Origin: VBAS01 sp035318985
GTDB taxonomy: Bacteria > Bacteroidota > Bacteroidia > Chitinophagales > Chitinophagaceae
Direction of reading: 5' to 3'
DNA length: 27,532 nucleotides
NCBI GenBank assembly: GCA_035318985.1
Contig: DATHDP010000078.1
Coordinates: forward strand, 1 to 27,532
The position numbers and the translations under genes are program-made. Numbering within the stretch: position 1 is the first letter of the stretch; each line of letters starts with the position of its first letter. A model generated the notes under the pieces. That model was not told the origin of the DNA and searched no databases. It saw only the letters and a list, made by a program, of their open reading frames with translations. Shown here piece after piece: positions 16,237 through 24,378 of the stretch.

Positions 16237-16629
16237 ATGAAGAAAATAATCCTCGGAATACTTGCGGTTAGTGGCTTTGCAATGACCAGCTCAGCGCAGG
16301 TAAAAGCATCAATGACCGCTAAAATTAAGACACCAACCGTCGGTTGCGATGATTGTAAAAATCGTATCGAGACTTATTTAAAGAGATATGACGGCGTCAC
16401 CTCGATCCAGGTAAACTGGCATCAAAAGATCACCACAGTAAAGTATTTAACAGACCGGACAAATATTGAAGAAATAAAGACAGCAATAGCGAATTGCGGG
16501 TACGATGCAGATGATATTCCGGCTACTGAAGAGGCATATAAACGACTTCCAAAAACATGCAAAAAGCCGGAAGACGGGGGGCCAACGAAAGCTCCAAATA
16601 TTCATGCTCCGCCCGTAGTCAAACAATAA
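16237..16629 (+). CDS. exported heavy-metal-associated (HMA) domain protein
   Basis: A 130-residue protein from ATG 16237; the frame reaches back to 16198, but the shorter start opens directly with a signal peptide (MKKIILGILAVSGFAMTSSAQ at its 5' end, shown here as 20 residues plus Q). The body is one ferredoxin-like HMA domain: VGCDDCKNRIE carries Cys37 and Cys40 of the CxxC metal site, with Gly-Cys in place of the usual Gly-Met, and the second half (TVKYLTDRTNIEEIKTAIAN, CGYDAD) fits the fold. A Pro-rich tail follows. It probably binds Cu or another soft metal in the periplasm. It is downstream of pyrE with no functional link apparent, and is closed by a terminator. Confidence 0.85.
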   Translation: MKKIILGILAVSGFAMTSSAQVKASMTAKIKTPTVGCDDCKNRIETYLKRYDGVTSIQVNWHQKITTVKYLTDRTNIEEIKTAIANCGYDADDIPATEEAYKRLPKTCKKPEDGGPTKAPNIHAPPVVKQ

Positions 16630-16640
16630 AAAATTTACTT

Positions 16641-16668
16641 ACCCCTTGCTAAGCAGGGGGTATTTTTT
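16641..16668 (+). terminator. intrinsic terminator after the HMA gene
   Basis: Stem ACCCCTTGC (16641-16649) with GCAGGGGGT (16653-16661), one G-T wobble, a three-base loop, and then ATTTTTTT. It lies 12 bases after the stop. Confidence 0.85.
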
Positions 16669-16669
16669 T

Positions 16670-17533
16670 GCCCTGCGTTTTCCATAGATATTCGGTCTTG
16701 CATCGACGAAATTTCTGGTCTACTTATTTAAAAAATTCTTCGTCATCCGATCCCCAATAATTTCAATTCCTGAATAGTAGGAACTGGGTGCGAAATGACT
16801 TAGCAGCCACATTCTTCACTTGTCAAAACTTCCTGAACGTTTCTTTAAGATTCCATCCTTTTTGGTTTTCCCTTGCTAAAATCCCTTTCGAAGAAATGGG
16901 TACTTGGAAACGTAATCGCCGTATTACTGAATTTTTATTTTACTAAAATGATTACTATTTCTGATTTTCCTGTTGGATTCTTTTTAGCCAATATTAAGGG
17001 CTCTATCAAATGTGAATAAACTGTTGACAACAATGTAATAAGGGCATTTATTTAAAATTTTAGAAGCAAATTTTTAACTAAAATATGTCGATAATAGTTA
17101 CTTTTTTATATTCCAACAACTGCTGGATATTTTTAATCTTATTATCTAATAATCAGATTATAATATAGAAATATTCAATTTTCATTTTATGTAAAAAGAA
17201 GGATAAAGATATTTGATAATATCAGAAAAGCTAGCTTATAAGTCAAGCGTGTTTTAAACTCATGCCCTTTTCGCTGGCTATGCCAGAACATGCAAAACAT
17301 CAAGTCGTAGATTCACGATGATAATGGTAACCAGACCTTATTACTTCTACATTAAAGCCGATCTCGCCAGATCTTAAAAAATCGGCTTAAAAAGATGAAG
17401 GATTGGTTCGGTAAAGTCGTCTATACGAATACTCCTTTGAAGAACATTTCGGAATTAACTTTAACACTTTTCTTCTTAGCGCCTTTTTATTAACTTGTAA
17501 ATCTTTTCTGGACCTTTTAGGACTATTGGATAA
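16670..17533. other. gene-free intergenic region of about 860 bases
   Basis: No open frame with recognisable content was found on either strand; only very short ORFs occur, such as a 32-codon one from ATG 17395. The middle (about 16980-17220) is strongly AT-rich. Two structures stand out: an imperfect dyad TAATCT-T-ATTAT-CTA-ATAAT-C-AGATTA (17134-17160), and AAGCCGAT (17355-17362) able to pair with ATCGGCTT (17381-17388) or, exclusively, an inner GATCT-CGCC-AGATC hairpin (17360-17373). The region must hold the promoter of the T9SS substrate operon, but no clear -7 box is seen. It may also hold decayed gene remnants. Confidence 0.6.
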
Positions 17534-20500
17534 ATGAAACTATTTAAGAAACTGCTGATCGGCGTTTTCTACTGTGCCGTACCTGCCTTATTATTCAGCC
17601 AGGACTTTTCTAATAAAGGAAAAGAGTTCTGGATTTCCTATAGTTATCATGTTGGTATGTCTGGTGGTGGTAATCCTGTAATGACACTCTACATTACATC
17701 AGATGTGAATACAAATTATTCAGTTGAAATTTATGGAGTATCAACACTTCAATCCGGTACTATAACGGCCGGCCAGGTAGTTTCGGCAACTATTCCTACA
17801 AGCTGTTTCATCAATAATGAAGGGTTATTTAATGGACGTACTATTCGTGTAGTCACTGATAAAAACTCTGTCGTTTATGCATACATTACCCGAAACGCTG
17901 TAAGTGGCGCCACTCTGTGCCTCCCAACTCCAGTATTAGGCAAAGAATATTACTCAACCAACTTTACCCAAATTTCAAATGAGCTGAACTCAAATTCCTT
18001 TTTCACAATTATTGCCGTGGAAGATAATACGGCTGTTGAGATCACACCCGCATCAAATACTAAGAATGGCTGGCTAGGAGGAACAACTTACACAGTCAAT
18101 CTTAACAAAGGGCAGATCTACCAGGTAATGGGGACAGTAAGTGGTACAGATGGTTCTGATCTCACAGGTTCATTGATCAAATCTGTTGCTTCGGGAGCCA
18201 GCGGCTGCAAACGTATAGCCGTATTTTCAGGTAGTGGTAAAATATCGATTGGTTGTGGCTCTTCAGCCGGTACGTCGGATAACTTATATCAACAATTATA
18301 TCCAACCGGTTCCTGGGGCTTAAAATACCTTACAGTTCCCAGTTATAATCGGCCTACAAATTTTTTCCGTATCATCAGGAGAACAACTTCTACAAATGTG
18401 TATTTAAATGGAACATTGATACCATCTGCATCATTTACGAATAACTATTATCAATTTTCAAATAGTACTCCTAATGTAATTACCGCGACAGAACCCATCA
18501 GTGTTGCTCAATATTTCACAACGCAAGGATGCTCTGGTAATGGTTCACCTTACGATCCGGATATGATCATGCTAAACCCGGTTGAGCAGAATATTAATAA
18601 TGTAACCCTGGTAAGTTCAAATCTTGTCGCTGCAAATCAGCAGCATCATCTGCATGTTATCATGAGAAATGGAGGCACAGGTATTTCATCATTTAAATTA
18701 GATGGGATTTCTGTTTCTTCATCGTGGGTTGTTCATCCCGGCGATCCATCATATTCTTATTTATATCTTCCTAATGTCGCACAAGGATATCATAAATTAA
18801 CATGCGATTCTGGTTTTAATGCGCTGGCTTATGGCTATGCGGATGCAGAATCGTATGGTTATTCTGCAGGCGCCAATGTAAAAGATCTTTACCAGTTTGT
18901 AAGTATCATCAATCAATATGCGACTGTAAACTTCCCGGCTACTTGTAAAAACACACCATTTCATTTCAGAATAGTGCTTCCTTATCAGCCAACACAAATT
19001 CAATGGGTATTCGGTTCAGCTCTTAATGCACTGGGTATTCCTGATGTTATGGATAATGGCCCAAGTTCTGATTCTACATGGGTTGTGAATGGACGAATGC
19101 TTTATCGTTTTAGCCTTCCTTCGCAGTATAATATTTCTGCAATTGGTACTTATCCAATTAAGGTAGTTGCGAATAATCCAACAAGTGACGGTTGTAGTGG
19201 TGTACAGGAAATAGACTATGATCTGCAGGTATTCAATCCACCCACCGCCGGATTTAATTTCACCAGCAATGGTTGTGTTACATCACCGGTCAATTTTGTT
19301 GATACATCTAATACCGGTGGAAGACAGATCATTCAATGGAACTGGAATTTTGGAGATGCTACAACATCTTCAATACAAAATCCATCACATACATATGCAG
19401 CTGGATCTTATTTTCCTACGCTTTCTGTAATTACTGATATTGGATGCATTTCCGATATTACCACAAAAAATATTATTCTAACACAACTGCCAGTTGCAAA
19501 TTTTAGCAGTAATCTTCCTTCATGTGCGGGAAAATCTATAACATTTAATGATCTGTCTACTGTTAGTGGGGGAACAATTGCAAAATGGTATTGGGACTTC
19601 GGAGATGGTAGCCCAGTTGTTACTGCAACAAACAATTCACCACAAATTCATACTTATGCTACAACCGGTTCATACAATACAACCCTGAAGGTTGAGTCTA
19701 TTACAGGATGCGTTAGTACAGTTTTTACACGACCAATAACAGTTGGTGATTTACCTAAAGCTGGTTTTATTGCTCCGGAAGTTTGTTTATCTGACCCATC
19801 GGCACCATTTATTGATACCAGTAAAATTTCCACAGGAAATATTACAACATGGCAATGGAATTTTGGTGATGCAAATGCAAATGCAGGTAATCCGAATGCT
19901 TCAGCGCTTCAGAATCCGTCGCATCGTTACATTGTTGTAGGAAATTATACCGCCACCCTGGTCGTTACATCAAATAATGGATGTAACGATACGATTGCAC
20001 ATACGTTTACAGTAAACGGTTCTATACCACTTGCAAATTTTACAGTGCAAAATGCAAATGCACTTTGCAGTAATAGCATGGTTACAATTACAGATGCATC
20101 AACTGTTGATTTTGGAAGCATTGTTAAAACCGAGATCTATTGGGATTGGACAAATGATCCAACTGTTAAAACAAATGATGATATCCCAACTCCGGGAAAA
20201 TTATATACACATACCTATCCTGGATTCGGATCGCCGGCAACAAAGACCTACACAATAAGAATGGTTTCTTATTCAGGTATTAGTTGTCTGAATGTTTTAA
20301 CAAAAACAATAACCTTATTGGCTATTCCAAGCCTGCGATTTGATGTATTGAATGAAGTGTGTTCCGATGCTCCTTCATTCCAAATTACCCAGGCAGGTAT
20401 TACAAATGGACTATCGGGAACTGGGGTATATTCTGGCCCGGGAGTTAGCTCATCTGGTTTTTTCAATCCAAAGACGGCAACTGCAGGCATACAGACGATC

Positions 20501-21070
20501 CGTTACACATTTACCGCAGCAAATAACTGCAGCAATTACATTGAGCAAACGATAGCGGTGAATCCAACACCTGTTGCACTTGCAGGACCTGATAAAACTG
20601 TATTGGAAGGAGGGGTAGTTCAATTAACGCCGGCTTTGAATGCAGGATTCCCTGTTACATATACATGGACTCCGCCAGCAGGACTTAATAACCACAATGC
20701 ACCAGATCCGCTTGCATCGCCAGTTGATGATATTACATATACAATGAAGGTAACATCAGATAAAGGATGTACTTCAAGCGACCAGGTATTTGTGAAAGTG
20801 CTTAAGAAACCCCAGATACCAAACATCTTTAGCCCTAATGGAGATAATATTCATGATAGATGGGTGATAAACTTTTTGGAATCATATCCCGGTTGCACAG
20901 TTGAAGTGTTCAACAGGTATGGTCAGCGACTTTATTATACGGTAGGTTATACAACGCCATGGGATGGCACTGTAAATGGAAAGCCTGTACCAGTAGGTAC
21001 TTACTATTATATTGTTGATCCTAAAAATGGCCGGCCGAAACAAGCTGGCTATGTAGATATAGTTAGATAA
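17534..21070 (+). CDS. large secreted PKD-domain protein with IgGFc-binding-like N-terminus and T9SS type B sorting domain
   Basis: An 1178-residue protein destined for the cell surface or medium. The signal peptide ends at LLFSQ (~23). Residues ~28-450 resemble the IgGFc-binding-type N-terminal domain (GKEFWISY, VEIYGV, AVEDNTAVEITP, GKEYYSTNF). Four PKD domains start near residues 569, 652, 740 and 831, each with the WxFGD(G/A) signature except the fourth, where it is WDWTND. A further PKD/Ig-like segment (~1005-1090) follows, and the last ~85 residues form the gliding-motility-type C-terminal domain (PNIFSPNGDNIHDRWV, VEVFNRYGQRLYY, PVGTYYYIVD), recognised by the type IX secretion system. 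The PorP/SprF gene starts one base after the stop, which is the usual pairing. It is likely an adhesin or surface structural protein; the ligand is unknown. Confidence 0.92.
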   Translation: MKLFKKLLIGVFYCAVPALLFSQDFSNKGKEFWISYSYHVGMSGGGNPVMTLYITSDVNTNYSVEIYGVSTLQSGTITAGQVVSATIPTSCFINNEGLFNGRTIRVVTDKNSVVYAYITRNAVSGATLCLPTPVLGKEYYSTNFTQISNELNSNSFFTIIAVEDNTAVEITPASNTKNGWLGGTTYTVNLNKGQIYQVMGTVSGTDGSDLTGSLIKSVASGASGCKRIAVFSGSGKISIGCGSSAGTSDNLYQQLYPTGSWGLKYLTVPSYNRPTNFFRIIRRTTSTNVYLNGTLIPSASFTNNYYQFSNSTPNVITATEPISVAQYFTTQGCSGNGSPYDPDMIMLNPVEQNINNVTLVSSNLVAANQQHHLHVIMRNGGTGISSFKLDGISVSSSWVVHPGDPSYSYLYLPNVAQGYHKLTCDSGFNALAYGYADAESYGYSAGANVKDLYQFVSIINQYATVNFPATCKNTPFHFRIVLPYQPTQIQWVFGSALNALGIPDVMDNGPSSDSTWVVNGRMLYRFSLPSQYNISAIGTYPIKVVANNPTSDGCSGVQEIDYDLQVFNPPTAGFNFTSNGCVTSPVNFVDTSNTGGRQIIQWNWNFGDATTSSIQNPSHTYAAGSYFPTLSVITDIGCISDITTKNIILTQLPVANFSSNLPSCAGKSITFNDLSTVSGGTIAKWYWDFGDGSPVVTATNNSPQIHTYATTGSYNTTLKVESITGCVSTVFTRPITVGDLPKAGFIAPEVCLSDPSAPFIDTSKISTGNITTWQWNFGDANANAGNPNASALQNPSHRYIVVGNYTATLVVTSNNGCNDTIAHTFTVNGSIPLANFTVQNANALCSNSMVTITDASTVDFGSIVKTEIYWDWTNDPTVKTNDDIPTPGKLYTHTYPGFGSPATKTYTIRMVSYSGISCLNVLTKTITLLAIPSLRFDVLNEVCSDAPSFQITQAGITNGLSGTGVYSGPGVSSSGFFNPKTATAGIQTIRYTFTAANNCSNYIEQTIAVNPTPVALAGPDKTVLEGGVVQLTPALNAGFPVTYTWTPPAGLNNHNAPDPLASPVDDITYTMKVTSDKGCTSSDQVFVKVLKKPQIPNIFSPNGDNIHDRWVINFLESYPGCTVEVFNRYGQRLYYTVGYTTPWDGTVNGKPVPVGTYYYIVDPKNGRPKQAGYVDIVR

Positions 21071-21071
21071 A

Positions 21072-22109
21072 ATGAAAAAAATATTAACTATAAGTGTGTT
21101 TAGTTTTATGATGCTTGCCGGTAAGGCACAGCAAAAGCCGCATTATACGCAGTATGTATTGAATCAATATATAATTAATCCCGCTATTTCTGGTATAGAA
21201 AATTATACAGATATAAAAATAAGTGCAAGGGATCAATGGGTGGGTTTAGCCGGCTCACCAAAAACAAGTTACCTGACGATCCATGCGCCTCTTGGTAAAA
21301 AAGATTACAGAACATCCGCAACATCTTATTCAATTCCTGGCGAAAACCCAAGAGGAAAATATTATTGGGAAAATTATACAGCGGCAGAACCACATCATGG
21401 TATTGGGTTCTCTGTTATAAATGATAAAACGGGAAGTTATAATCGTTTTACATCGACAGTTTCGTATGCCTATCATATTGGTTTAAGTCCAACCACAAAT
21501 CTTTCCGCAGGATTTGCTGCCGGCATTTCCAAAGTAAGTATAGACAGAACAATGCATGATTTTAATGGCAATGGTGATCCTATTGATCCGGCAACTGGTT
21601 CGGCCATTAGTGGTGAGTTATTTAAAATACGACCAGATCTTTCTGCTGGCTTATATCTTTATTCAGGAGATTATTTTATTGGTCTTTCGGCTCAACAAGT
21701 CATTCCTCAAAAATTAGAATTTGTAGATGACGCTGCATTTGAAACTACAGGAAAATTAATTCCGCATATTTTCCTGACTGCCGGGTACCGGTTTTTATTA
21801 ACAGATGATATTAATGTGATCCCTTCTATAATGGTGAAATATATTAGTGCCTCTTCCAAAAATGATTTTCAACCGGAAGCAAATTTGAAACTCCAATACC
21901 GCGACTTGCTTTGGGTAGGAGGCAGCTTTCGTTACCAGGATGGTTATGCAGCTATGATAGGATTAAATGTCAGCAATACATTTAACATTGGATATTCATA
22001 CGATTTTACTACATCCAATTTAAATTCGGTGAGCCGTGGCACGCATGAATTGATGATCGGTTTCTTACTTGGAAATAAATATAGCGGGAAATGTCCGCGG
22101 TGCTGGTAA
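21072..22109 (+). CDS. PorP/SprF family type IX secretion system membrane protein
   Basis: A 345-residue outer-membrane barrel of the PorP/SprF family. The signal peptide ends at AGKAQ, and the mature start QKPHYTQYVLNQYIINPA with NPAISG and ARDQWVGLAGSPKT is the family hallmark. SprF of Flavobacterium is needed for surface localisation of the type B substrate SprB, and PorP/SprF paralogues are typically encoded directly downstream of their own substrates. Here the gene begins one base after the large PKD protein, so the two are surely co-expressed and this protein probably serves that substrate. The convergent BlaR1-like gene ends only three bases beyond its stop, with no hairpin between. 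Confidence 0.93.
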   Translation: MKKILTISVFSFMMLAGKAQQKPHYTQYVLNQYIINPAISGIENYTDIKISARDQWVGLAGSPKTSYLTIHAPLGKKDYRTSATSYSIPGENPRGKYYWENYTAAEPHHGIGFSVINDKTGSYNRFTSTVSYAYHIGLSPTTNLSAGFAAGISKVSIDRTMHDFNGNGDPIDPATGSAISGELFKIRPDLSAGLYLYSGDYFIGLSAQQVIPQKLEFVDDAAFETTGKLIPHIFLTAGYRFLLTDDINVIPSIMVKYISASSKNDFQPEANLKLQYRDLLWVGGSFRYQDGYAAMIGLNVSNTFNIGYSYDFTTSNLNSVSRGTHELMIGFLLGNKYSGKCPRCW

Positions 22110-22112
22110 TAA

Positions 22113-23777
22113 TTACAATCTAACGATCTTCTTAACCTTTGCAGCTTTAATAATTGCTAATTGATCTTTCGCTTTCTGTTGATTTTCTTGTACAAGTTGT
22201 AGAGTGACATCAGAATCAGGAATTGCAGTTACGTTATTTTCTTTCATTGCTTTTTCAACATTGACCAACGTTTTCAGACTAAAGTTGATCTGCTGTTGTA
22301 TGCTGTCAAGCTTTATCTGAACAAGCGAAGTATTTAGTTTCTGATTTACTTCTTCCCAGTTGATCTGTGAATAGGAGAGGCGAAGCTTATCTTCAAGATT
22401 GTTCCAATTTACTTTGTCAGCTATCTCGGCGTTATATTCTGATTTCAACTGAGATTTTTCTGCAGCGCTAAAGGCATCAGCATAATTTTTTTCCATAGCC
22501 TTCCATTCGCTTTCCTGTAAAATTTTCTTTGTTGCATCAACTGCTTCCTTCACTTTGCATTCTTCGTCAGGAGCAAGTTCAGGTACTTCAGGAACTGAAT
22601 ACCCTACACTCATAAATTGCGGAGCAACTGATTCCTCGCTAATTAAATTTTCCTGGTTAAAAATATCTTCAGCATTCTTAACTCCGGTATTTTTCTTTAA
22701 ACTATTTTTAGCTGTTGAGGCATTCGCAATAAAATTTGAAACAGTTTTTTTGCCATTCAGAAAGTAATAGGGGCTTAATTCACTTGAAAGAGTATAGAAG
22801 CTTTGTTTAGGCTCTTGCTTATTTACAGAAACAAAAAAATTAAGTAAAGTAATACCAAGCATAGTAAGAAAAGCAATAGAAAGCTGCCTGGCAGGATTCC
22901 ATCCTTTATTCCTCATACCAAGTATGGATTCAATACGATGTAACAGGTCTTGATTTTTGCCTGCCGCAGCCAACACCATTTGGCGATGTTTGCTCTGTTC
23001 TAATCTTAATAAAGCAGAAGCATATTCTCCCGGTTTGTATTGAAACTGCAAAACCATTTCATCACAACTATGCTCTCTCTCTTTTTCAACACTCTTTACT
23101 AAGAGGCTTACAAATGGATTAAAATATAAAACGGTTTTAATAAAACTAAGAATAAGGTTTATAAAATAATCATACCTGTAAATATGACTCAATTCATGAA
23201 GTATAACAGCTTCTATTTGATGAGGAGTTAAATTATTAATTGCCGCAACCGGTATCAATATGATCGGCTTCAAATATCCAATTGTAACCGGTGATGTTAC
23301 CAATTCTGATAACCATATCTTCACATCTCTAGAAATACCCATAGCTACCGAAGTTCTCTTAACATACATTCTCCATGCAACATCAATTTTCTTGATTCCA
23401 GTATTACGGATCATTTGCACAAACCTGTAGTTGCGGATAAATTGCCAAACAGGAGCTATTAAGACTATTAGGTAAATGAGCGATGCATAGGGTAGAATTT
23501 TACTTGCAAAATATTTCCAATTGTCATTGCTGATCAACCCTGTGTTATAGAATGATGTTATTGAATTTGTTTGTGATACTAATGAAGTAATAAGAGTGTA
23601 AACAAACCATGCAAATCCAGAGAAGATTAGCAGTGTTGCCAAAGATGTTTTATGTGCAGGTCTGATCTTATGAAATGAAGCAGTAATAAACTGGTAAACT
23701 ACCCAGAGCAAAGCCATTTGCCAAAGGCTATTGATCAATGACCATCCTAGTGATTGCAGAAAGTTTACCTGGTTCAT
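22113..23777 (-). CDS. BlaR1-like M56 family integral-membrane metalloprotease
   Basis: A 554-residue sensor-type protease. Hydrophobic segments are visible near residues 12-34, 46-66, 95-115, 202-222 and ~303-322. The zinc site is VILHELSHIYRYD (H194, E195, H198), with EREHSCDE (~234-240) as the downstream ligand block of M56 enzymes. In the BlaR1/MecR1 model, signal binding triggers cleavage of the partner repressor, which is encoded 11 bases upstream in the same operon. The C-terminal ~220 residues are not a penicillin-binding sensor: no SxxK active site in a suitable context was seen, and the region is rich in charged helix (for example EKSQLKSEYNAEIADKV). The signal is therefore unknown. 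Confidence 0.88.
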   Translation of the reverse strand: MNQVNFLQSLGWSLINSLWQMALLWVVYQFITASFHKIRPAHKTSLATLLIFSGFAWFVYTLITSLVSQTNSITSFYNTGLISNDNWKYFASKILPYASLIYLIVLIAPVWQFIRNYRFVQMIRNTGIKKIDVAWRMYVKRTSVAMGISRDVKIWLSELVTSPVTIGYLKPIILIPVAAINNLTPHQIEAVILHELSHIYRYDYFINLILSFIKTVLYFNPFVSLLVKSVEKEREHSCDEMVLQFQYKPGEYASALLRLEQSKHRQMVLAAAGKNQDLLHRIESILGMRNKGWNPARQLSIAFLTMLGITLLNFFVSVNKQEPKQSFYTLSSELSPYYFLNGKKTVSNFIANASTAKNSLKKNTGVKNAEDIFNQENLISEESVAPQFMSVGYSVPEVPELAPDEECKVKEAVDATKKILQESEWKAMEKNYADAFSAAEKSQLKSEYNAEIADKVNWNNLEDKLRLSYSQINWEEVNQKLNTSLVQIKLDSIQQQINFSLKTLVNVEKAMKENNVTAIPDSDVTLQLVQENQQKAKDQLAIIKAAKVKKIVRL

Positions 23778-23788
23778 GAAGACAAATC

Positions 23789-24172
23789 TTATTTGCTTTT
23801 CAAATTATCGATCATTTCCTGGATCTTCTCCAATTCCTCGGGACTGGCTTTACTTTCACCCAATGCTTGTATCACCAGTTGAGTAGAGGATCCTCCAAAA
23901 AGTGAATCGATCATTTTTCCTAATAAATGTTTTTGCGTTTTTTCTTTACTCACTGCTGCCTGGTACACATGGGTACGCATACTGTCATCTCTTTTCACTA
24001 AACCTTTTTCATTCATTATCTGCATAAGCTTAAGAGTGGTGGTATAACCAGCGTCTTTCAATGCAGCTAAATCTTCATGCACTTCACGAACAGTAGCAAG
24101 ACCTTTTTTCCATAGAACTTGTAAAATTTCCAATTCGCTTTCAGTGGGTTTAATATAACGGGTAGTTGCCAT
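23789..24172 (-). CDS. BlaI/MecI/CopY family transcriptional repressor
   Basis: A 127-residue winged-helix repressor. IKPTESELEILQVLWKKG (7-24) starts the DNA-binding domain, with TVREVHEDL and YTTTLKLMQIMNEKGLVKRD for the recognition helix and wing; the C-terminal part (~75-127) is the dimerisation helix region. The protein is expected to be cleaved through the linker when the neighbouring M56 protease is activated. It is the first gene of a two-gene operon and probably controls itself through the dyad at 24198-24215. No obvious target gene other than the operon lies in the window. Confidence 0.93.
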   Translation of the reverse strand: MATTRYIKPTESELEILQVLWKKGLATVREVHEDLAALKDAGYTTTLKLMQIMNEKGLVKRDDSMRTHVYQAAVSKEKTQKHLLGKMIDSLFGGSSTQLVIQALGESKASPEELEKIQEMIDNLKSK

Positions 24173-24192
24173 GATTTTAATCTTTTATAACC

Positions 24193-24215
24193 CGAATATA
24201 CGACTTATTTCGTAT
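24193..24215 (-). promoter_or_regulatory. probable blaI promoter -7 box overlapped by a dyad operator
   Basis: On the minus strand TATATTCG (24200-24193) fits the TAnnTTTG -7 box and lies about 20 bases before the ATG. It overlaps a perfect 6+6 dyad, ATACGA-CTTATT-TCGTAT (24198-24215), with the size and spacing expected of a BlaI/MecI-type operator. Binding there would block transcription start, so the operon is probably self-repressed. Confidence 0.5.
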
Positions 24216-24314
24216 GAACATAATTCCTTTACCAAATTTAATTTTATTTAACATGGATTAACAATAGAACGGATGAGCGGTTAAAAGGTTACGATGAATG
24301 TTTTGATCGGTATA

Positions 24315-24352
24315 CAAAAACTAAGTCCCGCTGTAGAAACAGCAGGACTTAA
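24315..24352 (-). terminator. intrinsic terminator of hppA
   Basis: On the minus strand a 12-pair stem with one mismatch (TAAGTCC/GGACTTA and GCTGT/ACAGC, loop of four, at 24322-24351) is followed by GTTTTTG. It begins 27 bases after the hppA stop. Confidence 0.85.
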
Positions 24353-24378
24353 GTAATGGTTCTGATTAGACTCTTTAA

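Noticed and set aside
17395..17493. Short ORF of 32 codons with a hydrophobic tail upstream of the PKD protein
   Set aside because: No ribosome-binding site, no homology recognised, and it overlaps the hairpin-rich leader; not supportable as a gene.
22113..23777. BlaR1 label implying beta-lactam sensing and resistance
   Set aside because: No penicillin-binding sensor domain and no beta-lactamase or PBP2a gene adjacent; only the M56 protease part is supported.
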